Below are positions 15,245 through 23,509 of a stretch of DNA of 42,934 bases, piece by piece. The position numbers and the translations under genes are program-made. Each line of letters starts with the position of its first letter. Positions within the stretch are counted from its first letter, which is position 1. This stretch comes from an uncultured Bacilli bacterium. Lineage in GTDB: Bacteria; Bacillota_I; Bacilli_A; RF39; UBA660. The stretch lies in assembly GCA_944368815.1 (NCBI GenBank), contig CALVXD010000007.1, positions 1 through 42,934 of the forward strand. Reading direction: 5' to 3'. Under the pieces are notes generated by a model. The model saw nothing but the letters and a program-made list of their open reading frames with translations. It made no database searches and was not told the DNA's origin.

Positions 15245-15265
15245 AAGATATAGGTTAATTTTTTT
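15221..15265. terminator. Bidirectional terminator between the HD gene and yugP
   Basis: AAAAAATTAACCTATA (15221-15236) pairs with TATAGGTTAATTTTTT (15249-15264), a 16-base stem with an A-run and T-run on opposite sides. It serves the plus-strand HD gene and the converging yugP gene. Confidence 0.85.
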
Positions 15266-15947
15266 AATCTCTTCTATTAGTAGCTAATAAAAATAATCTT
15301 AATATTTCTAGCAATGTAGTAACTAGTGCAGCTACATAAGTAAATGCTGCTGCTCTTAACATTGTTTTACTTTGATCTTTTTCTTTTCCTTCCAATAAAT
15401 TTAAGTTTTCAATTTGTTTAGCTGCTCTATTTGAAGCATCAAATTCCACAGGAAGAGTAATTAATTCAAACAATAACATTGCAAGTAATAATATAATACC
15501 AAAAATTGCTAAGTCAAATAAACTGAAAATAATTCCTATAAATACTGCTAAATACCCTAATTTAGATGATAAATTTACAATTGGAACTAATTTACCTCTT
15601 ATTCTCATAAAATTATAGTTATCTTTATCTTGAATGGCGTGACCGCATTCATGAGCGGCAACTGAAGTTGATGCAATTGAAGTACCATTAAATATTTCTG
15701 TAGATAAACGGACAACTTTTCGACTTGGATCATAATGATCTGTTAAATTTCCTTTAATTTCTACTATGTGAATATTTTGTAATCCATTTTCATCAAGTAT
15801 TTTTCTTGCTACTTCAAACCCAGTTAATCCATTTTTATTTTTTACTTTCTTATATTTGCTATAACTAGAACTAACAAATATTTGAGCAACTAATGTTATA
15901 ATTATTCCTAAAAATACAAGTCCATAATTGATTAAAAAATAATCCAT
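15264..15947 (-). CDS. yugP: YugP-type membrane zinc metallopeptidase
   Basis: The 227-residue protein belongs to the neutral zinc metallopeptidase family that includes Bacillus YugP. A membrane helix covers about 5-24, residues 99-103 read HECGH in VAAHECGHAIQD, and three further hydrophobic helices follow (about 125-145, 148-166 and 203-222). The third zinc ligand is probably the Glu in the FDASNRA region near 169-178. Family members are thought to process membrane or envelope proteins, but substrates are not settled. The ATG at 15947 follows GGGAGATGAT. The gene lies 12 bases after the cysS stop on the same strand, so it is probably cotranscribed with cysS. Confidence 0.88.
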   Translation of the reverse strand: MDYFLINYGLVFLGIIITLVAQIFVSSSYSKYKKVKNKNGLTGFEVARKILDENGLQNIHIVEIKGNLTDHYDPSRKVVRLSTEIFNGTSIASTSVAAHECGHAIQDKDNYNFMRIRGKLVPIVNLSSKLGYLAVFIGIIFSLFDLAIFGIILLLAMLLFELITLPVEFDASNRAAKQIENLNLLEGKEKDQSKTMLRAAAFTYVAALVTTLLEILRLFLLATNRRD

Positions 15948-15959
15948 TATATCATCTCC

Positions 15960-17276
15960 CTAAATAATATTTTTTTCAATTAATTTATTTCTATATATAT
16001 CAGCATTTTCAAAGTCTTTTTCTTTTCGATATTCTTGCCATTTATTGTAATTTTCAACATCTTCTTTTGTAATTTCTGGTAAATTGTATACTAACCCTAA
16101 TACACTCGTAATCATTAATATTTTGTTATATAGTAGTAATACATTTTCTCCTTTTTGTCTAATTTCAATATTTAATTCTTTTAATAACTCAAGTAAATAA
16201 GAGATAACATTTGGTGTATTAAAGTCATCATTCATGTATTCTTCAAATTTTTCATCTTTTACATTTTTTTCAATTGAATATGTATTATTTAAAACTAATA
16301 GTAATTTAGCAGATTTTAAAGCATTATATATCTTATTATCAATATTATTTGCTTCATTAAATAATTCATCAGTAAAATTAAGTGGTAGTCTATAATGTGT
16401 TTTAAATAAAGCAATTTTAATTATGTTGGCATCATGCATTTTTATAAAGTCTTTTGCTAATATAAAATTACCTAAACTTTTACTCATTTTTTCACCATTT
16501 ACATTAATATGACCATTATGCATCCAGTAATTTGCTAAATGATTATTATTTAAAGCCATACTTTGAGCAATTTCATTTTCATGATGTGGAAACTTTAAGT
16601 CAACGCCTCCTCCATGAATGTCTATTTTATTACCAAATATACTATTAATCATTACTACACATTCAGTATGCCATCCAGGAATTCCTTTGCCCCAAGGTGA
16701 ATTAAATTGTTCTCCCTCAGTTGTTTTTCTCCATAAAGCAAAATCTAAGGGATCTTCCTTTTTATCATCAATATCTACTCTAGATCCAGCTTCTAATTCT
16801 GATACATTTTGATTTGATAAAATCCCATAATCTTTAATTTTATTAACTCTAAAATAAACATCTCCATCTTTTTCATAAGCATAATCTTTTTCAATTAGTT
16901 TCTCTATAAAAGCAAAAATATCATCTAAGTGTTCTATAACAGTTGGTCTTTTATCAATTTTTGAACAATTGTAGCTTTCTAAATCTTTTAAATAAGCATC
17001 AATAAATTTATTAGCAACTTCTCTTTCAGTTATTCCCATTTCTTTTGCCATAGTAATTATTTTTGGGTTAATATCAGTAAAATTAGATGCATATGTAACT
17101 TTGTAGCCTAAATATTTAAAGTATTTATAAACCATATCAAAAGTTATTACAGGTCGCATATTGCCTATATGTACATAATTATAAACAGTAGGTCCACATA
17201 CATACATAGTAACCTCATTTTCTTTTATTGGTTTAAATTCTTCAATTTTATCAGTTAATGAATTATATATTTTCAT
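15960..17276 (-). CDS. cysS: Cysteinyl-tRNA synthetase
   Basis: The 438-residue protein has the class Ia synthetase signatures. A HIGH-like motif appears as HIGN in GPTVYNYVHIGN, a KMSKS loop in GEKMSKSLGNF, and the zinc-binding residues are present: Cys in MYVCGPT, Cys in GWHTECV, and the His/Glu in KFPHHENEIAQ. It charges tRNA-Cys. It is somewhat shorter than the usual 460-470 residues, with a compact C-terminal domain. The ATG at 17276 follows GGAGGGA; an upstream in-frame start at 17333 would add a hydrophobic stretch absent from the family and is rejected. No T-box leader is seen in the 169 bases before it. Confidence 0.97.
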   Translation of the reverse strand: MKIYNSLTDKIEEFKPIKENEVTMYVCGPTVYNYVHIGNMRPVITFDMVYKYFKYLGYKVTYASNFTDINPKIITMAKEMGITEREVANKFIDAYLKDLESYNCSKIDKRPTVIEHLDDIFAFIEKLIEKDYAYEKDGDVYFRVNKIKDYGILSNQNVSELEAGSRVDIDDKKEDPLDFALWRKTTEGEQFNSPWGKGIPGWHTECVVMINSIFGNKIDIHGGGVDLKFPHHENEIAQSMALNNNHLANYWMHNGHINVNGEKMSKSLGNFILAKDFIKMHDANIIKIALFKTHYRLPLNFTDELFNEANNIDNKIYNALKSAKLLLVLNNTYSIEKNVKDEKFEEYMNDDFNTPNVISYLLELLKELNIEIRQKGENVLLLYNKILMITSVLGLVYNLPEITKEDVENYNKWQEYRKEKDFENADIYRNKLIEKNII

Positions 17277-17392
17277 AAAAAATCCCTCCATATAAAAATA
17301 TAATAAAATTATGTTTAAAATATGTGAAAACATAAATATATGTTTAATTATATCATAATTTATGTAAAAAAATCTTTAATATAATAAAAACC

Positions 17393-17431
17393 ATGACTAA
17401 AATTTCAAAATATAGTATAATTATTTTGAAA
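17393..17431 (+). promoter_or_regulatory. Promoter with overlapping inverted repeat
   Basis: ATGACT (17393-17398) and TATAAT (17416-17421) are spaced by 17 bases. The -10 box sits at the centre of the inverted repeat TTTCAAAATA (17403-17412) / TATTTTGAAA (17422-17431). The arms are perfect ten-base complements. This arrangement would suit a repressor that blocks polymerase binding. The regulator is unknown. Confidence 0.5.
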
Positions 17432-17445
17432 ATGGAGGGAACTAT

Positions 17446-18066
17446 ATGAAAGATAATAAATCTTCAATAAGTGGAATAGACGCGAACATTATTGTATTAA
17501 TAGGATATTTGGGAGGATTATTTTTAACGTGGATAATCAATATTAACTATTTTGCATGGATATTACCATTAATTATATATATAATAGAAAAAAAGAGTGA
17601 GTTTGTAAAAGATCAAATGGCTCAAGCAACAATTTTATATATACTTGTATCAATAATAACATTAATATTTAATTTAATATGGATTATAATGTTTCCAACA
17701 AGTTACAATGTAGGTTTAAATTTAAATAATTTTTCTGGTTCTACTTTAGTAGTATCTACAATGAATATTTTATCAGTAACAATTACAATATTAATTACTT
17801 TAGTAGTAGTAATAACATCTATGAAAATATGGTATTATGAAAATTATAAGATGCCTGTTATTGGATTTTTTGTTCCTAGTTTTAGAAATTTATTAGACAA
17901 AATAATTTCAAATAAAAAAAATAATAATGAAGGAATACATTTAGAAAAAGAAATACAAGATAGTGAAAAAGAAAAAAATGATGACATAGAAGAATATGAA
18001 GAAGTAACAAAAGAAATACCAATAAAGAAAAAAGTTACAAATAAAAAAAGAAAGAAGAAAAAATAA
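17446..18066 (+). CDS. DUF4870-like membrane protein with basic tail
   Basis: The 206-residue protein has about four membrane helices (about 14-32, 35-50, 62-84 and 102-125) and a hydrophilic tail from 140 that ends in a Lys/Arg-rich stretch. The order of the first two helices and the [13 protein letters not shown] segment resemble DUF4870/Tic20-like proteins of unknown function. It follows a GGAGGGA site. Its stop shares a base with the gmk start (TAATG at 18064-18068), so gmk is probably translated by coupling. The basic tail may contact RNA or lipid head groups; this is speculation. Confidence 0.65.
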   Translation: MKDNKSSISGIDANIIVLIGYLGGLFLTWIININYFAWILPLIIYIIEKKSEFVKDQMAQATILYILVSIITLIFNLIWIIMFPTSYNVGLNLNNFSGSTLVVSTMNILSVTITILITLVVVITSMKIWYYENYKMPVIGFFVPSFRNLLDKIISNKKNNNEGIHLEKEIQDSEKEKNDDIEEYEEVTKEIPIKKKVTNKKRKKKK

Positions 18067-18638
18067 TGAGAAAAGGATTATTTATTGTTATATCAGGCCC
18101 TTCTGGAGTGGGAAAAGGTACTATTTGTGATATTCTCATGAAAAATAAAAATATAGATTTAGAATATTCTGTGTCAATGACCACAAGAGAAAAAAGAGAC
18201 TATGAAAAAGAAGGAGTGCATTACTATTTTACCAATAAAACAAATTTTGAAAATAAAATAAGAAACAATGAATTTGTGGAATATGCAATATATAATAATG
18301 AATATTATGGTACATTAAAAAGTGAAATTTTAAGTAAAATTAATAATGGTAAAAATATAATTAGCGAAATAGATGTTCAAGGTGCAAAACAAATAAAAAA
18401 GGATTTTAAAAATAGTTTATTAATATATTTATTACCTCCTTCAATGAAAGAGTTAAAAAATAGACTTATTAAAAGAGGAACTGAAACAAGTGAAGAAATA
18501 GAAGAAAGATTAAAAATAGCCGTTATTGAAAATAAAAATACTTATTTGTATGATTATGTAGTAATTAATGATAATTTAGAAAACGCAATAAAAGAAATAG
18601 AGAATATTATAAAAAATAAAATAATTGACAATAGATAA
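18066..18638 (+). CDS. gmk: Guanylate kinase
   Basis: The 190-residue protein has the P-loop GPSGVGKGT at 10-18 and GMP-binding residues in [21 protein letters not shown] and the [12 protein letters not shown] segment. The [10 protein letters not shown] motif and the lid ([17 protein letters not shown]) are also present. It converts GMP to GDP for nucleic acid and (p)ppGpp metabolism. The length is typical. It lacks its own Shine-Dalgarno site beyond the AAGAAG in the preceding gene and starts at the TAATG junction. The promoter of murA overlaps its last codons. Confidence 0.96.
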   Translation: MRKGLFIVISGPSGVGKGTICDILMKNKNIDLEYSVSMTTREKRDYEKEGVHYYFTNKTNFENKIRNNEFVEYAIYNNEYYGTLKSEILSKINNGKNIISEIDVQGAKQIKKDFKNSLLIYLLPPSMKELKNRLIKRGTETSEEIEERLKIAVIENKNTYLYDYVVINDNLENAIKEIENIIKNKIIDNR

Positions 18639-18654
18639 TAGTATATGCTACAAT
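18625..18654 (+). promoter_or_regulatory. Promoter of murA
   Basis: TTGACA (18625-18630), a perfect -35 box, and TACAAT (18649-18654) are spaced by 18 bases. It overlaps the end of gmk. The transcript would have a leader of about 75 bases before the murA ATG, in which no clear structure is seen. Confidence 0.65.
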
Positions 18655-18735
18655 AGTTTGGCCAAAAAGGGATGTATATAATATGATAAAAGCACAAAAT
18701 GTTATATTACATATAATAAGTTAGGAGGAAACTTT

Positions 18736-19986
18736 ATGTCTAAAATAAAAATAGAGGGTGGACACTTATTAAAAGGAGTAATTAATATAAGTGGTGCCAA
18801 AAATAGTGCAGTGGCTTTAATTCCTGCTGCTATATTATGTGATGAAGAAACAACAATAACAAATGTCCCAGAAATTTCTGATGTAGATAGTTTAGAAGAA
18901 ATATTAATGTGTTTAAATGCTGATGTAAAAAGAGATAGAAATAGTGTTACTATAAATTCTAAATATGTAGAAAATAAAGTTATTCCAGAAGAATTATCAG
19001 TAAAATTAAGAGCATCATATTATTTTATGGGGGCATTATTAGGTAAATTTCATAAAGTTGAAATGTATTTCCCAGGAGGATGTTCAATTGGGGAAAGACC
19101 AATAGATTTACATTTAAAAGGATTTGAAAAACTAGGGGCCACTATTAGTGAAGTAGGAAATTATATTAAAATAGAAGCAGAAGAGCTAAAAGGAAACAAA
19201 ATATATTTAGATATTCCTAGTGTTGGAGCAACTATAAATATAATGTTAGCTGCTGTAAGAGCAAAAGGAAAAACTACTATAGAGAATGCTGCTCAAGAAC
19301 CAGAAATAGTAAATGTAGCTACTTATTTAAATAATATGGGTGCTAAAATAACTGGAGCAGGTACTAGTATTATTAAAATAGAAGGAGTAAACACTTTAAA
19401 AGGATGTTTTCATGAAGTAATACCTGATAGAATAGAAGCGGGAACATATTTAATAATTGCGGCATTATTAGGTAGTGACTTAACAATAAATAAAATAATA
19501 CCAAGTCATATAGAATCATTAATTTCTAAATTAAAAGAAGCCGGAGTAAAAATGGAAGTAGGAGAAGACTATATAACAGTAAAAGAAGTAGGAAATTATA
19601 AAGCGGTAAAAGTAAAAACTTTAGTATATCCAGGTTTTCCTACAGATTTACAACAACCATTAATACCATTTTTAACTCAATGTAATGGACTTAGCAAAGT
19701 AACAGAAACAATATGGGAAAATAGATTTCAAAATATTCCAGATACTATAAGAATGGGTGCAAATATAAAAGTTAATGAAAATAGAACTGCAATAATAAGA
19801 GGAAAAACAAAATTAACAGGATGTGATGTTAGTGCAACAGATTTAAGAGGAGGCGCTTCTATGTTAATTTGTGGACTAATTGCAGATGGTACAACAACTA
19901 TCGATAATATAAAATATATATTAAGAGGATACGATAACATTGTCGAAAAACTAAAAGAGGTTGGTGCTAAAATAGAATTAATATAA
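18736..19986 (+). CDS. murA: UDP-N-acetylglucosamine 1-carboxyvinyltransferase MurA
   Basis: The 416-residue protein is a complete MurA. Lys22-Asn23 lie in SGAKNSA, the catalytic Cys116 in PGGCSIGERPIDLHLKG, and the DLRGGASMLI segment is near 378. It transfers enolpyruvate from phosphoenolpyruvate to UDP-GlcNAc, the first committed step of peptidoglycan synthesis. The Cys (rather than Asp) at the active site predicts fosfomycin sensitivity. The ATG follows AGGAGGAAAC. In Bacillus subtilis murAA is next to spoIID. Here the SGNH gene, rpmE, the four-gene operon and rpiB intervene, but murA and the spoIID cluster remain on the same strand within about 7 kb. Confidence 0.97.
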   Translation: MSKIKIEGGHLLKGVINISGAKNSAVALIPAAILCDEETTITNVPEISDVDSLEEILMCLNADVKRDRNSVTINSKYVENKVIPEELSVKLRASYYFMGALLGKFHKVEMYFPGGCSIGERPIDLHLKGFEKLGATISEVGNYIKIEAEELKGNKIYLDIPSVGATINIMLAAVRAKGKTTIENAAQEPEIVNVATYLNNMGAKITGAGTSIIKIEGVNTLKGCFHEVIPDRIEAGTYLIIAALLGSDLTINKIIPSHIESLISKLKEAGVKMEVGEDYITVKEVGNYKAVKVKTLVYPGFPTDLQQPLIPFLTQCNGLSKVTETIWENRFQNIPDTIRMGANIKVNENRTAIIRGKTKLTGCDVSATDLRGGASMLICGLIADGTTTIDNIKYILRGYDNIVEKLKEVGAKIELI

Positions 19987-20008
19987 TATAATTTAATGAG
20001 GTAAAACT

Positions 20009-20704
20009 ATGAAAAAAATTATATCTATATTAATTCTTTTTCTATCTTGTTATTTTATATACAATTTAACTATTGATAATGAATTATTCTATCTTTCAAT
20101 TGGAGATGGTATAGCTAAAGGTATAACAGATGACGGTAATGTGTCAGAATATAATTATACAGATAGTATTAAATATTATTTAACTAGTAAAAATAAATTA
20201 AAAGGTTTTAACAACAGTTTTGTGGATAAAGATTATCGAATTACAGATTTACTTAGAATAATTAAATACAAAGAAGAAATAGTAGTTAATAATGATCATA
20301 TATCTATTAATGAATTGTTAAAAAAAGCTGATATTGTAACTATATCATTAGGTATGAATGAACTTTATTATAAAATACTTGTAGATAATAACAATATATA
20401 TAGTTATATCGATGGAATGCTTAGTGATATGGAATTATTGTTAAAAGAAGTAGATAGATATAATCATAAAAAAGTAATAGTATTAGGATATTATAATACA
20501 ACAGATAATAATAAAGATATATTTAATTATGTTAATTATAAACTTAAAAATATAGTTAATAAAAGAGGATTTGAATTTGTAGATGTAGATAAAATAATAA
20601 ATAATAATACTAATTACTTTACAAATAATACTAATTTTTATTTAAATAATGGGGGATATCAAAAAATTTCACAAATAATAGTTGAAAAAATAAATAAATA
20701 CTGA
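20009..20704 (+). CDS. SGNH-like protein with degenerate active site
   Basis: The 231-residue protein has an N-terminal hydrophobic segment (about 3-20, signal or anchor) and a fold pattern like the YpmR/GDSL family. Block I reads SIGDGIAKG where GDSxxxG is expected, so the nucleophile Ser is Gly. Block III reads SLGMNEL in place of G-x-N-D. The last block reads FYLNNGGYQKIS where the family has H-P-N-x-x-G-Y, so the catalytic His is not evident. It is therefore probably a non-catalytic, extracellular or membrane-bound member. The ATG at 20009 follows a GAGGT site, 22 bases after murA, so it is in the murA transcript. A role in envelope biogenesis is inferred only from that. Confidence 0.6.
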   Translation: MKKIISILILFLSCYFIYNLTIDNELFYLSIGDGIAKGITDDGNVSEYNYTDSIKYYLTSKNKLKGFNNSFVDKDYRITDLLRIIKYKEEIVVNNDHISINELLKKADIVTISLGMNELYYKILVDNNNIYSYIDGMLSDMELLLKEVDRYNHKKVIVLGYYNTTDNNKDIFNYVNYKLKNIVNKRGFEFVDVDKIINNNTNYFTNNTNFYLNNGGYQKISQIIVEKINKY

Positions 20705-20710
20705 TATAAT
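20682..20710 (+). promoter_or_regulatory. Promoter of rpmE
   Basis: TTGAAA (20682-20687) and TATAAT (20705-20710) are spaced by 17 bases, overlapping the end of the SGNH gene. Confidence 0.7.
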
Positions 20711-20731
20711 ATTATGCGTATTTATATTTCT

Positions 20732-20745
20732 ATGACATTTGTCAT
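20732..20745 (+). promoter_or_regulatory. Palindrome in the rpmE leader
   Basis: ATGACATTTGTCAT, with six-base arms and a two-base centre, lies between the transcription start (near 20717) and the ribosome binding site. It could be a protein operator or a small leader hairpin controlling L31. L31 leaders with autogenous control are known in several phyla, but I cannot match this one to a named class. Confidence 0.35.
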
Positions 20746-20763
20746 GGCGGAAGGAGAGATAAA

Positions 20764-20976
20764 ATGAAAGCAAATATTCATCCAAATTATGTTGAAGCTA
20801 CTGTAACATGTGCTTGTGGTAATACTTTTACAACAAAATCAACAAAAGAAAATATTAGTGTTGAAGTATGTTCTAAATGTCATCCTTTCTATACAGGAAA
20901 ACAAACTCTTGGTGGAAGAAAAGGACAAGTAGAAAAATTCAATAAGAAATATGGATTTAATCAAGAAACTAAATAA
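20764..20976 (+). CDS. rpmE: Ribosomal protein L31 (zinc-binding type)
   Basis: The 70-residue protein matches bacterial L31. The zinc-type cysteines are intact: two in VTCACGNTF (about 16-20) and two in [11 protein letters not shown] (about 37-43). Zn-type L31 binds the 50S central protuberance and in Bacillus can be replaced by a Cys-free paralogue under zinc starvation. The ATG follows GGAAGGAGAG. It has its own promoter and terminator, so it is expressed separately from murA. Confidence 0.95.
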   Translation: MKANIHPNYVEATVTCACGNTFTTKSTKENISVEVCSKCHPFYTGKQTLGGRKGQVEKFNKKYGFNQETK

Positions 20977-20988
20977 GGTTTCTTTTTT
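20963..20988 (+). terminator. Terminator of rpmE
   Basis: AAGAAAC (20963-20969) pairs with GTTTCTT (20978-20984) across an eight-base loop, and Ts run to 20988. The stop codon lies in the loop. Confidence 0.75.
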
Positions 20989-20989
20989 A

Positions 20990-21018
20990 TTTACTTTAAG
21001 GTGAAAAAATGATAGAAT
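20990..21018 (+). promoter_or_regulatory. Promoter of the unknown four-gene operon
   Basis: TTTACT (20990-20995) and TAGAAT (21013-21018) are spaced by 17 bases. GGAGG and the ATG at 21041 follow. Confidence 0.55.
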
Positions 21019-21040
21019 TATAGTAGATTAGGAGGATAAA

Positions 21041-21526
21041 ATGAATAAAGAAGAACTTGATATAAATTTAATAAAGAAATATGTTTATAATGATAATTCT
21101 GTGTCAACAGAAGATAAAATGTTATTTGTTAGTTTATTTAATTTCTATAAAAAAGCAAACAGGTTAAATAGTCTTGAAAGTATAAAAAATGAATTAAATA
21201 ATTATGAATATAAAATTTATAACATTGATAATAAAAAAATGACTGAAGAAGAAAAAATACGATTAGAAATAGAAAGAATTAAAAGAGCAAAGGTTACAAA
21301 TCCTGAAGTTAAACATACAGTAGATGAAACTATAAAAGAAATTGAGGAACTTTTAAATAATAAATTATATTTTAGTGATAGTATATTACAATACATAAAG
21401 AAAAAAATAGTAGAATTACAAATTTCATTAAAGTTAGATATAACTTTTTTGCAATCAGCATATGATTTATTTTTAGAAAAATATAATAATTTAAAAATAT
21501 CAGAGTACAATATAAGATCAAAATAG
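21041..21526 (+). CDS. Unknown operon gene 1, 161-residue helical protein
   Basis: I do not recognise this protein. It appears all-helical and soluble, with a charged region (about 67-115) rich in Glu, Lys and Ile that may form a coiled coil. There is no motif, signal or membrane helix. The ATG at 21041 has a perfect AGGAGG site. The next gene starts ten bases after its stop. It is the first and shortest large member of a four-gene unit ending at 25596 with a dedicated promoter and terminator. Common bias and layout with the next two suggest a shared complex, which is an inference. Confidence 0.6.
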   Translation: MNKEELDINLIKKYVYNDNSVSTEDKMLFVSLFNFYKKANRLNSLESIKNELNNYEYKIYNIDNKKMTEEEKIRLEIERIKRAKVTNPEVKHTVDETIKEIEELLNNKLYFSDSILQYIKKKIVELQISLKLDITFLQSAYDLFLEKYNNLKISEYNIRSK

Positions 21527-21536
21527 GGGTGAATAA

Positions 21537-23507
21537 ATGAAAAACATATATGAAACACTAAGAGAATATTTAGAGTTAAAAATTAACAATTTAAAACAAG
21601 ACAAAAATCAAGATATTTTAAATTTATATGAAACAATAAAAATCTTTTTAAGTACTCCTAAAAATAAATTAAATGAGCTAGATGATAATGTTCATAAAAT
21701 TATTTGTGTAGAAATTTTAAAAGATCCAGCATTAATAAAAAATTATCGTTTGTTATGTGTTTATAGTAATTATATAGATAATCCATTTTTAAGTAATGAT
21801 CCCCAAATAATAGAAGCAAATAAATATTATAAAATAATTTTTGAAAAATTAAATAATCTTTTAAAAACTCTTGAAATTCAAGTATATAAACTAAAAAGGA
21901 AAAGTGAAGAATCACAAGCGCTAATAAGTGTTTATGAAAATTATTTAACTTTATTTGATACCAATGGTATTAAAAAAAATTTGGAATTAGAAGAATTAAA
22001 TGCTTTTTTTGAATTCCTTAAAAATTCAACTTTAGATAAAGAGGTAATATTAAATTTAATAACAGAATTTTCTAAATTTAATATTGTTTGTCAGGTAAAT
22101 AAGCAAAAATTAAAAATAAGTAGCATAATAAGAGAAATAGATATAAAAGCAAGTGAAGTAACAAAAGAAATTAGTGAAGAAGTGCCATCAACGGCGGAAT
22201 TAAAATCAGAAGGAGAAATTTTTCAGGGAAATTTAACACCAGAGGAAGAAAGAATTTTTAATAAAATTAAAGTTATTATATCAGAATTAAAAGGAGTAAC
22301 AGGGGATAGTTCTTTATTAGAACTTTTAGATGGTGAATTTACAATCAATGGTAGAAAAGAAATATATGAGGTAGCAGGACAAGATAAATGGAAATTAATA
22401 TATGACGATATAACCCAAAATTTATTGCCAAATTTAGGAAGTAATAAAGAAAGCATATTAGCAATATTTGAATATATAATTAATACTTATACTGGTAAAA
22501 AAGAAAAACAACCAGAATCCCCCAATTTAGATATAAAATATGATGATATATTGTTAAAAGAAGAAACTAGAATAAATAAGTATTTGGAATTATCGAAAAA
22601 GTCAAGATTTATATATGAAAGTTATGATGAAGATAAACAAAAACTTATTGATATAGCATATAGTTATCTACAAAAGGGAGATGAAATTGGATTAAAATCA
22701 CTTCAATTAGATATTTCACTTACGGATATTGTCTTCATGAAAAATTTAGATAAGATGAAATCATTAATAAGTGATTGGAAAATGTTAATTGGATTAACAG
22801 ATAAAGAAATTATTTCTTATGGAATAGATGAATATAAAGAAAGTATAAAAGAAACTAGTGATAGCATTGTTTCAATTTTAAACAACTTAGATGGTGATTA
22901 TGAAAAAATCAAAAGTGATGGTGTTGTAAAAACGCCAGAAGAACCAGTAGTAAATTCAAGTGATCAAGAAAATTATGTAATTTTTTTAAATGATGAAAAT
23001 GGGGTTCCAATAGTATTTGATACAATAAAAAAAATATCTGCAAATGATAATTTAGGGGATATTTGTAGAAGTATAAATAATATTGTAAATGTAAATTACT
23101 TTGAGTTTATGGAGAAATATACGACAAGTACTGTTAAACCAATTAGAGATCCACAAATGTATAAAGTAAGAAGAGGAAAGTCAAGGGTTGCATTTATTCA
23201 AGTGCCAATTTCTAGTAAAAATAGAGAGAAAATAAGTAAAAAATTTGAAAATAACAAAAGATTTAATTTAGTATTAGTGGTTGATTTTGGATTTAAATAT
23301 AGTGATTCTAAAAATCAAAGTGTGTATGATGAATTTAATCGAATATATGACATTAATATAAAACAAATAATACAAATGTTTAATTTGTTTGGTAAAGATT
23401 TTAATGATCAAAGTTTTGAAGAAGCACAGAAAATGTTACTGGATGGAATAGAAACAGTAAAAGAAATTGAAAAAGTTTCAAAAAGTAGAGAAAAGAAAGG
23501 AGTGTAA
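21537..23507 (+). CDS. Unknown operon gene 2, 656-residue protein
   Basis: This is a large soluble protein, largely helical to about residue 420, with acidic linkers near 205-235. I do not recognise it as a whole. The C-terminal part (about 485-620) looks globular. Residues about 541-595 (MYKVRRGKSRVAFIQVPI, then NLVLVVDFGFKYSDSK) resemble the strand pattern of RelE/ParE-fold proteins (Y-x-x-R-x-G-K-x-R, then hydrophobic strands). This is weak, and no antitoxin gene pairs with it. The N-terminal part has a stretch (IKIFLSTPKNKLNELDD) loosely echoed in gene 3 (LQKIVNTPKSIVDLNLEE), hinting at distant paralogy. The start at 21537 follows AGGGGTGA. Gene 3 begins two bases after its stop. Confidence 0.6.
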   Translation: MKNIYETLREYLELKINNLKQDKNQDILNLYETIKIFLSTPKNKLNELDDNVHKIICVEILKDPALIKNYRLLCVYSNYIDNPFLSNDPQIIEANKYYKIIFEKLNNLLKTLEIQVYKLKRKSEESQALISVYENYLTLFDTNGIKKNLELEELNAFFEFLKNSTLDKEVILNLITEFSKFNIVCQVNKQKLKISSIIREIDIKASEVTKEISEEVPSTAELKSEGEIFQGNLTPEEERIFNKIKVIISELKGVTGDSSLLELLDGEFTINGRKEIYEVAGQDKWKLIYDDITQNLLPNLGSNKESILAIFEYIINTYTGKKEKQPESPNLDIKYDDILLKEETRINKYLELSKKSRFIYESYDEDKQKLIDIAYSYLQKGDEIGLKSLQLDISLTDIVFMKNLDKMKSLISDWKMLIGLTDKEIISYGIDEYKESIKETSDSIVSILNNLDGDYEKIKSDGVVKTPEEPVVNSSDQENYVIFLNDENGVPIVFDTIKKISANDNLGDICRSINNIVNVNYFEFMEKYTTSTVKPIRDPQMYKVRRGKSRVAFIQVPISSKNREKISKKFENNKRFNLVLVVDFGFKYSDSKNQSVYDEFNRIYDINIKQIIQMFNLFGKDFNDQSFEEAQKMLLDGIETVKEIEKVSKSREKKGV

Positions 23508-23509
23508 TT

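Noticed and set aside
17277-17445. T-box riboswitch before cysS
   Set aside because: The leader is too short, and no specifier-loop or TGGN-type antiterminator sequence could be found on the minus strand.
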